In this document: in pieces, positions 22,901 to 34,264 of the stretch
Position numbering within the stretch: position 1 is the first letter of the stretch
How the letters are laid out: each line of letters opens with the position of its first letter
From: Pomphorhynchus laevis
Taxonomy: Eukaryota; Acanthocephala; Palaeacanthocephala; Echinorhynchida; Pomphorhynchidae
Length of the DNA stretch: 64,000 nucleotides
NCBI GenBank assembly: GCA_012934845.2
Contig: WNNJ02002262.1
Span: 1-64,000 of the forward strand
Direction of reading: 5' to 3'
Translations under genes and position numbers: made by a program
The notes under the pieces: model-generated
Database searches by the model: none
What the model was told of the DNA's origin: nothing
Seen by the model: only the letters and a program-made list of their open reading frames with translations

Positions 22901-24576
22901 TTCATATAACAGCTCCCATACCGGTATAGTCAATGTATATAATTGCAAAAGATCTTCTAGTGATTCAAAACTGTTCGATTTTGAATTAATAAAATATTTT
23001 GACAATGTATTATGTCCCGTTACCTTCCTCACATTTAATCATTCAAGTGAAATGTTTGCTTTTGGTAGCTCCTACGACTGGAATGCGCTGAAAATTGTAA
23101 GTCATTTAAATATTTGCTGATTTTCTTTTTCATTGTTATTTGTGTTAAACAAAAATTTAATTTTATCACTTTGATTCACTTTAACTAAAAATAATAAAAT
23201 TTATAAATGAGGATATGTATATGTAAATCACAAATTAAAAAAGGTATCTTTTTTATTATAAAAAGATAATCAAATATTATCTTTTGGATAATATTTGTGC
23301 GAATAAGGATAACACTGAAAATTATCAAAAGGATATTACTGCAGTTCAAAGCATTCTGATGAGTCCCGATGTACCATTGCATCGACTTAATAAGACAAAA
23401 CGAACATAAGCTACAACACGAATGTAATTCTAGCAGATAACTGTAATATTATAAAAAAAATTGTAATTTTTATTTATATAAGCAAAATTTACCAAGAATA
23501 GAACAGAATCGTACTATTGTTTTGCCTTATTTTGCCTTATTTGATCCCGATTTCTTCTTTTTAAATTGTATAAAACTAGGATTTTTAGAATTTATTTAAA
23601 ATAAATATTACATACAATCCGTTACATAAAACAAATCACTCGATAAACAGATGTGAAATATTCTTATTAATAAACGATTGATATTCAAAAATATTGCTCA
23701 AAATATTGAACAATTTTGAATAATCTTTGATACAATTGAGTAATCCTTGATAATGGTGTGCCCATGTGCCACCAAAATATTGATCAAAATTGTATAATAA
23801 TGCCTCTTCATCTTATTTACAATCTAATGACAATTGGAGACACATATTAACAAGATATAATTATGTTGGCAATCATATAATCATATGTTCACTTGAATTA
23901 GCCAAACTTTGGTACGTAAATTGTATACATTTAAGCATGCAATTGGCAAATGCTTCTTGACCATACGATGTATGAGAATAAGGATTGTAGGTCATCAGGA
24001 GAAATTGCTATTTTATCAAGTTTCGACCCCTACTCTTCGACCAAACATTTCGATTTCTTAATTTGTATTTCGATTGCGGTATCTTTTGTACTAATTTTTT
24101 ACTGTTACCAAAATGCACTTTACGTTTATTTGATTTAATAATAAACTTATAATATTATCAAAGTCTTTACTTTTAAGCTTGTAAAGATTAAACTAATATT
24201 ATTATCTATATTTAACAAATTTTGTTAAATTAATAAATTTCAAGTATTTAAAGTATTATCTTTAAAGTATTATCACGGACGTTGCTACTTATTTTTATTT
24301 AGTAAGAATTAAATAGATTCATTTAGTAGTTAAATAAAATTTTCGTTGTAGGCGCATTGTTCTTCAATGACGGTGTTTAAGAATATTCCCAAGCAATTCT
24401 TTAAAGACGAAGAGAAACAGAAACGTATCTTTAAATGCGCTGGATTTTCACCAAATTCTGGATTTTTCGTTGCTGGCAAAGATAATGGAAAGTTGGATGT
24501 ATTTAGGTTAACAACTTCTTTATTACTTTGTCTAACTCTTCGTGTTTTTAGATTAAATCACTACTGCCAATATTAG
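16921..24576 (+). CDS. UTP18: U3 snoRNP-associated WD40 protein UTP18
   Basis: WD40 protein of the small-subunit processome, acting in the nucleolus in 18S rRNA processing. Exons: 16921-16961, 17015-17133, 18656-18747, 18795-18878, 21301-21484, 22426-22535, 22588-22681, 22737-22863, 22913-23096, 24352-24506, 24552-24576. All phases join into one 404-residue frame. Family marks: YEHKMGGLPRWAQQT (human MGGVPAWAETT), KRVTSVEFNPRARILL, KGGLRSMSVSPNGLYIALLA, ATSTCFTSDSQHLLAADG, SHTGIVNVYN and the C-terminus DVFRLNHYCQY (human MYRLHHYSDF). The protein is roughly 150 residues shorter than human UTP18, all missing before MGGLPRWA; either the N-terminus is reduced or an upstream exon was not recognised. 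The third exon's acceptor (TTAAAG) is weak. Intron 22536-22587 has a GC donor. Large introns hold repeats. Confidence 0.93.
17340..17740 (+). repeat. Structured repeat D tails in UTP18 intron 2, with a 19-bp hairpin
   Basis: Two plus-strand partial D copies: near 17400-17460 and 17600-17740 (CTCCTGATGACC, TTCTAATACATCGTCTG, then the AATTGACTTTTATTTTAAAT tail). Inside lies a perfect 19-bp inverted repeat, ACATCGTCTGCTATTTCAT (17435-17453) and its complement (17458-17476) with loop AATA. A third copy of one arm follows at about 17482-17500. Confidence 0.75.
18290..18500 (-). repeat. Structured repeat C, copy in UTP18 intron 2
   Basis: Minus-strand copy of the repeat that is tandem at 45536-46370. 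It contains GAAACGACTGATGGTAG, an apical CTAATGATGAGTG and the pairing arm CTACCATCAG, followed by GTCTATGAGTGA and the block CGAACTCCGGTATTTTG. Non-coding. Confidence 0.8.
20430..20940 (+). mobile_element. Penelope-like reverse transcriptase fragment in UTP18 intron 4
   Basis: Contains YDFSTLYTNL (motif A region of Penelope-like reverse transcriptases) and, from about 20820, QVKGIPTGANS followed by IIAGLFLSSLEFEF (motif B region). The coding trace is broken and old. It lies in the 2.4-kb intron between 18879 and 21300; the rest of that intron is AT-rich and without recognised content. Confidence 0.75.
23925..24045 (-). repeat. Structured repeat D, copy in UTP18 intron 9
   Basis: In minus sense: GGGGTCGAAAC, 21 nt, CTGATGACC, matching the other D copies in order and spacing. 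It is truncated on both sides. Confidence 0.65.
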
Positions 24577-24812
24577 CAATGTACATATTCAAGCGGTTGT
24601 AAAATCTATCACAAGTGACATTTCATAAACAACGTTCAAAAACAACCATTTTTTGTTTACAGGCAAAGTACTTTCTGTTGAGAGAATACACAAATCGCGC
24701 AAATTTTATTTTTAAAATTTATATTTTAACCAATTAAATTTTATCGATACAAATTGTAAATCTATTATTTTAAATACATATTGTAAATATTTTATTGAAT
24801 AGAAACCTATTA

Positions 24813-24965
24813 ATGAACTCTCTTACATCTACGATGGAAGAGAGTTCATGAATAGAAACCTATTGACCATGAATAAAAACATATTGTTCATGAATAGAAA
24901 CCTATTGACCCTAAATAGAAACCTATTAATGAACTCTCTTCCATCTACGATGGAAGAGAGTTCAT
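24813..24965. repeat. Pair of 16-bp hairpins downstream of UTP18
   Basis: ATGAACTCTCTTCCAT and its complement with loop CTACG occur at 24929-24965 (perfect) and 24813-24849 (one mismatch). They are separated by short repeats of GAATAGAAACCTATT. They begin about 240 nt after the UTP18 stop. They might shape the transcript 3' end, but similar hairpins occur throughout the window, so a special role is not supported. Confidence 0.75.
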
Positions 24966-25236
24966 GCTTTATACATACTTTGAGCAACGAAACCATAAAG
25001 ATATGTTTCATATAATGTTCTATATAGTTTTATCACTAACGTTTTCACACTTCTTCATGCCTTTATATAGGCATTTTCGAGTTATCTCTATTATAATAAT
25101 ATGTTTTACACCATAGTTTTGTGGTTTTTGATCAAGTGATTAACGAAAAAATTTATTTAAATAAATGAATCACTATATAAGCCATAATAAATAAACAACA
25201 ATCCATAAACTTTTGAATTTAATCGGCAATTAAATA

Positions 25237-25656
25237 TTACATTTGTTGCATTCGGTATCTTGAGAATGCTCTTTGCTGAGCAACATTGGTTGATGTATCC
25301 CTTGTGGCTGGTATTATAACTGTAATGCCTTCCGCATACTTGATCAATAGGTTTGATTGGCAGATCGGTTTAAGATCATTGATGTATAGATTACACAAAG
25401 CTGGTGAAGTTGCTGATCCATTTGACACTCTAATAACCATAGTTATTGTAAGAAATGAAGTTCACTGTGACTTCATTCCCCAATCACATAAGAAATTGAT
25501 TCGCCAATACGGAAAGTTTAATCTTCGTAGCTTATACATAATCAATTCTTTCTTAACTTTATCAAAACCTGATGATAAGCCAGGTAGTAAAACTTGAATT
25601 ACCTGTTGTGATTTTGAATTCTCCAACGATTGAAGGAGTTTAGCAGTCATTTGCAA
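25237..25656 (-). pseudogene. LINE C reverse transcriptase fragment
   Basis: Minus-strand relics of a non-LTR reverse transcriptase: GFDKVKKELIMYKLRRLNF (motif A region), NGSATSPALCNLYINDLKP (motif B region) and LLIKYAEGITVI, where the catalytic YADD reads YAEG. Two frames and lost catalytic residues show it is inactive. No end or target duplication is visible. Confidence 0.65.
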
Positions 25657-25974
25657 TAGCGCGTTATTCCTTTATGATCAATAATTGATTAAATCTTAGC
25701 ATTAGACCCAAACTGTGAAAAATGAGGAATAATTACTAAAACGATATTTGAGAAGTCATTGACTTCTTAAAATCGAGGACTTCTCAAAGTCGAGGTCATT
25801 ACATTATGTTACCTAATGTAATGAAACAGATACCAACTCAAAATATAATCCATTACTATTTCAATTATTAAAAATACAAATTCCCTACTTGTATTTTATT
25901 CCTCATCAATTTAAGTTGCCATTAGTAGTTTTAATAGTGGAGTCATCGGCTTTTACATCAATCGATATGCAATC

Positions 25975-26870
25975 CAGATCAGATCAGAACATGAAAGAAT
26001 TGATTTAAATGCTATATGCAAGGATCATGAAAATACATCAATCTAATATTATATTTACGATTTGGATTAATATAGCACCGATCTAAATTTAAAACAATTC
26101 GATCAACATTTGCTTTATCTTAATAAAAGGTTCCGGTCAAAATGAGTTATTTACAGATCGTAGTTATATATATCAGAATATTATATGTACGCTTTGGATT
26201 GATATATGCACCGATCTAAATACGAAACAAATCGATCAACATTGGCTTTATCCATAATAACAAAGATCCGGTCGAAATGAGTTATATACAGATCGCAATA
26301 GAAAATTTATCTATTCGAATATTGCATGTACTACATAGATTGATATATGCACCGATCTAAATACGAAATAAATCGATCAACATTTGCTTTATCCGTAATG
26401 AAAACGACCTGGCGAAATGAGCTATTTACTGATCGCAATGAGAAATACAGCGATATTATATGTACGACTTGGTTATTTTTGCATTGATCTAAATACGAAA
26501 TAAATCATTCAACATTTGCTTTATCCATAATGAAAAAGACCAAATTGCAATGTGTTATATACATATTGCAATGGAAAATATATCGATCCGGATATTAAAT
26601 GTACGCTTTGGTTGATTTATGCACCGATCTAAATTCGAAACAATTCGATCAACATTTGCTTTATCCGTAATCAAAACGACCTGGTCGAAATGATCTATTT
26701 ACAGATCGTAATGGGAAACATATACCAAAATTATCGTTGACATAAATGAAAAATTCACAGCGCGAAATGAGATATGTGCCGTTGAATGATAAGGATCAAA
26801 TGAATAATTTATTTCTTCGAAATGAGATAGATATAAATCGATATTGAAAATATACTTTATCGGTATGAAA
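25975..26870. repeat. Degenerate ~135-bp tandem repeat
   Basis: Five or more diverged units share the order GTACGCTTTGGATTGATATA, GCACCGATCTAAATACGAAA, GATCAACATTTGCTTTATCC and a GAAATGAG block, at about 26055, 26190, 26330, 26460 and 26600. Old satellite, non-coding. The stretch 25657-25974 before it shows only small inverted repeats (for example 25797-25823). Confidence 0.7.
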
Positions 26871-27239
26871 AATGAATCAATCGAAAACGAAAATACAACG
26901 AAATAATATAAGTATCACCGTAATTAAAAATACGCCGAATAAAACGATATCTGCACTGGTTAAAATCGAAAATACAACTATTGAAATAGTCAATATTTTA
27001 AAATTGATATTTAATCTGATCGGATTAAGTTTAACACATAAAGAATACAGATCGAAATAAGACACACAAATGGATTTGAAAAATACGGAGCAAACTTGTG
27101 CATGCAATTGGATATCCAATAATGGTTATATATTATTTCGGGAAATTATAGATACGAGATTTGCAACAATGAGATGTTGCATATTTCGTTGTCCCACAAT
27201 AACATCATCCTCTCCACACGATCTTGCCTTTCTTTTCGA

Positions 27240-29285
27240 GAAAGGAAAGGCAGGATAAGATCGAGAGTGGATACTCTCTAACTTATCTTGCCCTTCAAGA
27301 CTCACCCTCACCGTCGCTTGCACCATGCCCCATGGTTTGATATACAATGCCTACTCTCAAAGCGTCAGCACCGTCATGCTTTGAGAGTCTATCACCGCTC
27401 TCTCAGACGTGATATCCACTCGCTCACTCCATCTATCCGTGATTCCTATCTCGCTCTTCGCCGGTCTCATCTTTATCTACTACGTACCAAATGCAACTCT
27501 TTCTGGCATCATAAAATCAACACTTCATTAAACTCTAAGTATCTCTGGCATACTTTTAACTCAATTCTTTCTCGCTCCACTTCGTCCTGTAACATCAATC
27601 CCTATGATTATTCGTCATTTCTTCAGACAAAAGTATCCACGTTGCTCTCTCAAAGTCTCATCTGTCCTCATGTCCTTGCCCAACAAAACCTCACCTGCCG
27701 ATTCACTGCCTACCCCAGACTTAAATACATATGCTCATCGATATCTCCTTTACTCACCACGTTGTTTAACTCGTCTGTTCGCAGTCGTATATTTCCTTCA
27801 CTATGGAAATCCGCCATCGTTCGTCCTCTTTTTTTAAATAATCGCTCGACCCCTCACTTCCTTCTAGCTATCGCCCCATTTCACTATCCCTAATCTTTTC
27901 AAGCTCTTAGAGAGCCTTATCTTAATACAGATTAGCGTTTATCTCTCTTTATCTAATATGTACCCTCCTTACCAATCCGCTTTCCGCTCTAATCATTTCA
28001 CAGAAATCGCATGCATGAAAGTTTACAACGATCTATTCATTTCTCGTGGCAAGGCTCTATATAGTGTTATCGTATTCTCGACCTATCTTCCGCCTTCGAC
28101 ATCGTCAACCACTCCATCCTCCTTTCTTGCCTTCATTATGATTACCGCTTTTATTCCTCCTTCGTAGCATGGTTTGCCTCATATCTATCCGACCGTTCTT
28201 TTCGAGTATGTTCAAATTCATCATCCTCTCATTCCATCCCTATTTTCTGAGGGGTCCCACAAGGTTCAGTCCTAAGACCCCTGCTTCTTCTCTTCTACTC
28301 GGCGATCTCTCTGTTTATCTAACCTTACTCATTTAACGTCATGCAAAACGCCGATGACATCATCATATATGCTCATGCACTCGCCCATCGCATACACCAT
28401 ATCGCAATTTCTGCCCTAACTGTTTTTCTTCTATCTACAAACATATCTCACATCTTCGTCTCGTTCTAATCCCAGACAAGTCCAAAATAATGTGGATCAT
28501 CCCCCGCATACCTGTCATATATCCTCTCCCTGTATATTTTGCCTCATCAATTATCCCCATAGTTCACAATCTCACATTCTGAGGATTCCATTTCGATGAT
28601 CAAATGTCTCTTAAACCCTTCGTCCGTGACAAGGTCCGCTCGCCTAATTTAATTCGCTGTTAAATCCGCCGTATCTGCCTCCTTATCGACTTCCGTTCCT
28701 GTATGTCTCTTTTTTCATCGTATTTTTTCTTTAAAATCGATTACTACCTCAGCATTTTCGCCAATTCTTCAAAATTTATCATCCTACCCCTACAACGCAT
28801 CATCAACTCCGCCGTTTGAGTGCTCCTACGTCTCCGTCGATTTGACCACATATCCACATATCTTGCTCAACTCTCCTGGCCCACCATCTACATCCGCATA
28901 CAACTCCGCCTTCTCGTAACGTTTCGTATCATCACTGTCGACTCCCCGTCGTTCATCAACCTCTCTTTCTTAGACGACACTCGTCCCACCTCTCTATCAC
29001 TGCGTTCCCGTAATTCCCTCTTACTCTACGTTCAAATTACTCTAACAACTACTGTCTCCGATCCTTCCTCGTCGCCGCCCCCACTCGCCTGGAATCAGCT
29101 CCCACCCGACGTCCGCCGCGCTCCCTGCTTTTTTACCTTCCAATGCCGCCTCTTTACCCACCTTCTCGACGCATGATTTATATTTTTGTTTTCTTTTTGT
29201 TTTTTGTTGTTGTTGTGATCATGTAAACGTGCGCCGGCACGTATTTGCCACGTAAAAATAAATCCTTTTTAAGGCAAATATGAAA
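27240..29285 (+). mobile_element. LINE B, longest copy (decayed)
   Basis: A plus-strand LINE body with a C-rich bias unlike its surroundings. Visible parts: pre-RT region (27288-27893, including LLRTKCNSFWHHKIN and LWKSAIVRPLF), RPISL-like block, the motif B trace near 28250-28300, LRLVLIPDKSKIMW near 28460, and the C-terminal block LAWNQLPPDVRRAP before a stop at 29174. The 3' end has TTTTTGTTGTTGTTG, GTGCGCCGGCACG and AATAAATCC. Many frame breaks make it a fossil. It is the same family as 10550-11454 and 12396-12607. Confidence 0.85.
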
Positions 29286-31320
29286 ATTAAATATTCACAT
29301 ATGGAAATGTAAACTGCCGGAAATTAATAATACGACAATAAAAATTTTTAATAATTCAAAATTTAATAAATTAAACAAAGACTAAACATTAAAAAAGACA
29401 GAGTATTTACTAATTGTTTGAAAAAGATGAATATAAATAATAAAATAGATTATAACGTTTCCAATAATTCTTTATCAAATTGTAATTTTCTGAAGATGCT
29501 AACAGAAGTTAGCGAAACATCAATAAAAAATTTCTTCTTTTCTTTGATCCAGTTCCAATAATTCTTTATCACAAACTTTACGATTTTTTCTGTTACATAT
29601 GTAGCTACGTATGTTTCCAATATGGTTTTATCATAACTACTTCCTATATACTTATTCTTTTATATACACATACTTTTATATACGCTCCTTATTTACACCT
29701 GTCGCCTATTGGTCTTTCGACCAATTTTATTTTTTATAATATATTCTTATATATTCCAACATATATTTTATATATTTTATAAAAATATAAAATATTTTTT
29801 TATATTTGGGCATCTACTTCTATATATTTTAAGTGTCTTCTCCTCAAATTCCTAGCATCCACTGCCAACTGATATTCTGTCATTTAAACTTAATTATTCG
29901 TAGATAATTTCGAGTAGACCTGCAAGCGAGCATTTGAACCATTTGGCTAATGTAAATAAACGATTTATTCTAATTGGTCGTTTTTGGTTTTTCTATTTGG
30001 TTCGCCATATTTTTAATTTTAGTCGCCATATGTTTAAATGTGATCGATGTATTTGCAATTTGGATTGATATATTTGCCATCTTTGATTAATATATTTGCC
30101 ATTTTGATTAATGTATTTGTCAACTTGATCAATGAATTTTTCATTTTAACCTATTTATTGACCTTTTAGCTTTTCTAATTTAGATTGCTCTATTTTTTTG
30201 ATTACATCTAATCCTTATTCAGTTCTTGATGACCTCCAGTCCTAATTCTAATACATTATCTGTTATTTATTATTCAATTCATAAAAATTGACTTTTATTT
30301 TAAATTAAAATTTTAAATTTTAACTTGATATAAATTATTTAAAATCGTATATTAAAATTATTTATTATTTATTATTTAACCATTTTTCCGATTGTGGCAC
30401 AATATTATGCTTACATATATTGTTCCTATTCTTGATATATCAGGACGCTACTAATCAGTCTGGGTGGGTCTCATCAGCTGCTGACCCTGACCTACATTTC
30501 ACATTAGATACATTTCACGGTCTTACATTTTACCCAGACTGATTACGTCATGAATATATCTGGAATTGTCCAATGATACGTTCGATGTGCTCTTCAATTG
30601 TTCAGGGAGTTTAAACATCGAAAGGAATAGAAGAAAATTATTGTTCACAAATTTTCGACTATTGCAATAGTCCTTTTTGAAGTGTTATGTTTTGACATGA
30701 AAAAATGATGTATTTATACAATAAAACCGGAAGAAACCAACGATGCAAACTCTATCGATTTTGTAGTGCACTATTAGTGATAACTAACTTCCAATTGTCC
30801 TTTTAATTGATTTAAAAAAAAATCAATTAAAACTTTAAACTACGACATATAATTGTATCTCTAATTATGTTACTAAATTCTCGATGTCAAGCCTTGTTTT
30901 GTTTGCCCAAAATATTTGCTGTACAATTCAGACATGGGATTTTATAATTGACATTAGTCGACTCATATTGAGGTTTGTTCTTAATTTTTTGTCTAGAGTA
31001 GCTTTCTTAAAATAGTATAAGGAAGATCAAGACATAAGATTGTTTTGTTTCATATATATTACATTTCAATTACTGTATTTTATTTCCATACTTGTATTTT
31101 TTATTTTCATCGATGCATTTTCAATCTCCTATGCATATTTCTGTTTGATAGGTGCATTTTTATATTTTTATAATTGTATTTTATCGTTCTGATCGATGCA
31201 CACTTCTCTTTAATCGATACTCACTTTCGACCGTTGCGTATTTTATTTTTCCGGAGTGTTTTCTATTTTATAAAATATTAGAATGTTAATAATAAAATAT
31301 TGGCCTTTGACCTTTATCCA
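29286..31320. other. AT-rich stretch with few recognisable parts
   Basis: No exon is recognised. It contains a hammerhead-like motif at 29490-29518, a structured repeat D tail at about 30205-30330, and an inverted repeat AATCAGTCTGGGT / ACCCAGACTGATT (about 30456 and 30532) with ~65 nt between the arms. Upstream exons of the gene ending at 31717 might lie here but none could be supported. Confidence 0.55.
29490..29518 (+). ncRNA. Hammerhead-like core with perfect stem II
   Basis: CUGAAGA (CUGANGA core), one U, then a perfect 6-bp stem GCUAAC/GUUAGC with loop AGAA, then GAAAC. Helix I is only weakly possible with the AT-rich flanks. It looks like a relic of a Penelope-type hammerhead. Confidence 0.5.
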
Positions 31321-31324
31321 ACAG

Positions 31325-31717
31325 GAAACAGTTGAACCTGAGAAACGCCTATTTGAGCCAGACGCAAGTCGCAACAATAATGTGTCAACCAAATATACAC
31401 TCCGATGCTGTGATGCACCCATTACGCGATATTCCAAATGTGCAAATAACGATTCAGATGCTGTTGAAAGCCTGTTACCCGTTTACGACAAATTTCAATT
31501 TAAATCGTTGAATGACGGAGAAACGCCATATTCAGTTAAATCCCTTGAACCATGTAAATTGTCGATGAATTATAAGACAATGAAATCATCCCAGAGCAGT
31601 TTAAATAGCGCCGATCAGTCAAAACGATCATTACTCGTACATGACCCCGCACATATTTACGAACTTCTTCCACCCCCTAATATTAGGAATCGTCAGAAGG
31701 GCTCGCCAGAAGGCTGA
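31325..31717 (+). CDS. 3'-terminal exon of an unrecognised gene
   Basis: An open frame of 130 codons follows a good acceptor (CTTTATCCAACAG ends at 31324) and ends with TGA at 31715-31717. The protein is polar with no membrane segment, has even codon use unlike nearby repeats, and ends with LLVHDPAHIYELLPPPNIRN and KGSPEG. Composition (Ser-rich, SLLPVYDKF, YELLPPP) would fit a cytoplasmic tail, but I recognise no family. Upstream exons were not found between 24600 and 31320. The ~313-bp array starts about 130 bp downstream. It may belong to a gene whose other exons are too short to see. Confidence 0.45.
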   Translation, partial: ETVEPEKRLFEPDASRNNNVSTKYTLRCCDAPITRYSKCANNDSDAVESLLPVYDKFQFKSLNDGETPYSVKSLEPCKLSMNYKTMKSSQSSLNSADQSKRSLLVHDPAHIYELLPPPNIRNRQKGSPEG

Positions 31718-31845
31718 CTACCAAGTCTTCTACAAAATATTATTTAAAATGTTTTTGATATTTATGTTTTATAAAAAAAATTATTTTAGTTGTTTTGAAT
31801 TTTACTTCTTTTGTAATGTAATAAAATATACGCATTCATTTTTAG

Positions 31846-33768
31846 CCAGACGCGGAAGAACGACGATAACAGTAACAAGTACCGTTTCGTCATCACAATG
31901 ACTCATCAGTGCCAGATCCCTCCCACTGCTGGATACAGAGGAGGACTGACAGACGGCACACGAGTCATGTGTATGAAGTACCAGAAAGATTTCTGGTAAC
32001 TTCACATTGAGTGCTAAATCAGCACTACTGCTTCACCAAATATGATCAGTAGCAAAAGCGCAGGTCTCTTGAATATCGGTTAACTTAAATCATGGATCTC
32101 AAAAGATAGTGAGACCAATCCGCGTGAAATACGTTGTTATCATTGAAGCCAGACGCGGAGGCACAGTAGCAAGTACCGTTTCGTCATCACAATGACTCAT
32201 CAGTGCCAGATCCCTCCCACTGCTGGATACAGAGGAGGACTTGCAGACGGCACACGAGTCATGTGTATGAAGTACCAGAAATATTTCTGGTAACTTCTCA
32301 TTGAGTGCTAAATCAGCACTACTGCTTCACCAAATAGGATCATTAGCAAAAGCACTGGCAAATGCTAGCGCAGGTCTCTTTTTATATCGGCTAATATCTT
32401 TTTAATTTTCAAGAGAGAGTGTGTGAGACCATTCCGCGTGAATTATGTACGCAATCATTTTTAGCCAGACGCGGAAGAACGACGATAACAGTAGCAAGTA
32501 CCGTTTCGTCATCACAATGACTCATCAGTGCCAGATCCCTCCCACTGCTGGATACAGAGGAGGACTTGCAGACGGCACACGAGTCATGTGTATGAAGTAC
32601 CAGAAATATTTCTGGTAACTTCTCATTGAGTGCTAAATCAGCACTACTGCTTCACCAAATAGGATCATTAGCAAAAGCACTGGCAAATGCCAGCGCAGGT
32701 CTCTTTTTATATCGGCTAATATCTTTTTAATTTTCAAGAGAGAGTGTGTGAGACCATTCCGCGTGAATTATGTACGCAATCATTTTTAGCCAGACGCGGA
32801 AGAACGACGATAACAGTAGCAAGTACCGTTTCGTCATCATAATGACTCATCAGTGCCAGATCCCTCCCACTGCTGGATACAGAGGAGGACTTGCAGACGG
32901 CACACGAGTCATGTGTATGAAGTACCAGAAATATTTCTGGTAACTTCTCATTGAGTGCTAAATCAGCACTACTGCTTCACCAAATATGATCAGTAGCAAA
33001 AGCGCAGGTCTCTTGAATATCGGTTAACTTAAATCATGGATCTCAAAAGATAGTGAGACCAATCCGCGTGAAATACGTTGTTATCATTGAAGCCAGACGC
33101 GGAGGCACAGTAGCAAGTACCGTTTCGTCATCACAATGACTCATCAGTGCCAGATCCCTCCCACTGCTGGATACAGAGGAGGACTTGCAGACGGCACACG
33201 AGTCATGTGTATGAAGTACCAGAAATATTTCTGGTAACTTCTCATTGAGTGCTAAATCAGCACTACTGCTTCACCAAATAGGATCATTAGCAAAAGCACT
33301 GGCAAATGCTAGCGCAGGTCTCTTTTTATATCGGCTAATATCTTTTTAATTTTCAAGAGAGAGTGTGTGAGACCATTCCGCGTGAATTATGTACGCAATC
33401 ATTTTTAGCCAGACGCGGAAGAACGACGATAACAGTAGCAAGTACCGTTTCGTCATCACAATGACTCATCAGTGCCAGATCCCTCCCACTGCTGGATACA
33501 GAGGAGGACTTGCAGACGGCACACGAGTCATGTGTATGAAGTACCAGAAATATTTCTGGTAACTTCTCATTGAGTGCTAAATCAGCACTACTGCTTCACC
33601 AAATAGGATCATTAGCAAAAGCACTGGCAAATGCTAGCGCAGGTCTCTTTTTATATCGGCTAATATCTTTTTAATTTTCAAGAGAGAGTGTGTGAGACCA
33701 TTCCGCGTGAATTATGTACGCAATCATTTTTAGCCAGACGCGGAAGAACGACGATAACAGTAGCAAGT
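31846..33768 (-). repeat. ~313-bp tandem array with three-unit higher-order structure
   Basis: Six full units and a partial start at about 31849, 32150, 32463, 32788, 33091, 33405 and 33732. Spacings of 301, 313, 325, 303, 314 and 327 repeat in threes. Units differ at the start (GGAAGAACGACGATAACAG versus GGAGGCACAG) and at the end (a short type with GGTTAACTTAAATCATGG, a long type with CGGCTAATATC). The three types recur in the same order, giving a ~941-bp higher-order unit present twice. Each unit has a hammerhead-like core on the minus strand and a hairpin ACCAGAAATATTTCTGGT. Confidence 0.9.
31884..31909 (-). ncRNA. Hammerhead-like core in the ~313-bp unit (representative)
   Basis: Minus strand: CUGAUGA, perfect 5-bp stem II GUCAU/AUGAC with loop UGUG, then GAAAC. 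This is the complete catalytic core and stem II of a hammerhead. The downstream GGUA could supply a cleavage triplet, but I cannot pair the flanks (UCUGGCA before, CUUGCUA after) as helix I, so activity is uncertain. It repeats in all units; the unit starting at 32788 has one substitution in the stem II loop. Confidence 0.65.
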
Positions 33769-33951
33769 AGTAGTAATAAAATATGTATTTTATTGTCAAT
33801 ATTTTTTAATATTAATATAAAAATTTATATTTTTTATTGTTATTACAGGAACAAAGAATACTTCTTTGTCCATACAATAACTATATATCTGAAATGGAAG
33901 AAGATTATGGGTTTAATATCATTAGATATATAATTAAAACAATTATTTCTA

Positions 33952-34027
33952 AACTTATTAATTACTAATTTAATAGTAATTAATAAGTTTATTAATTACA
34001 ACAAGCAAATATTACTATTTGCTTGTT
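33952..34027. repeat. Two adjacent perfect hairpins
   Basis: AACTTATTAATTACTA with its complement (33952-33989, 6-nt loop) and AACAAGCAAAT with its complement (34000-34027, 6-nt loop) lie 10 nt apart, about 240 nt before the COX4 start. Function unknown. Confidence 0.75.
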
Positions 34028-34249
34028 GGAATTTTTGTGGTCGTCTCTTAATATTTATGAATATACGGCAATAAAATATTCATTCATGGAAGTAGTACGA
34101 CACAGCTGAATCAATAATAAACCTCTCAAAAGCATTGTATTTGCATTGTATTTTCCATTGCGTTTGCAATGCAAGTCTTAATTCAGGATTATAGATATTT
34201 TCAATTTTGACATTTATGTATTCAATTTTGTCTCTTAAAGTAAAGTGAA

Positions 34250-34264
34250 TTGATTTTTAGATTA
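34250..34264 (+). promoter_or_regulatory. Splice acceptor just upstream of the COX4 start
   Basis: TGATTTTTAG ends at 34260 and is followed by ATTA and the ATG at 34265. Same layout as at UTP18 and INTS8; probable spliced-leader acceptor. Confidence 0.65.
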
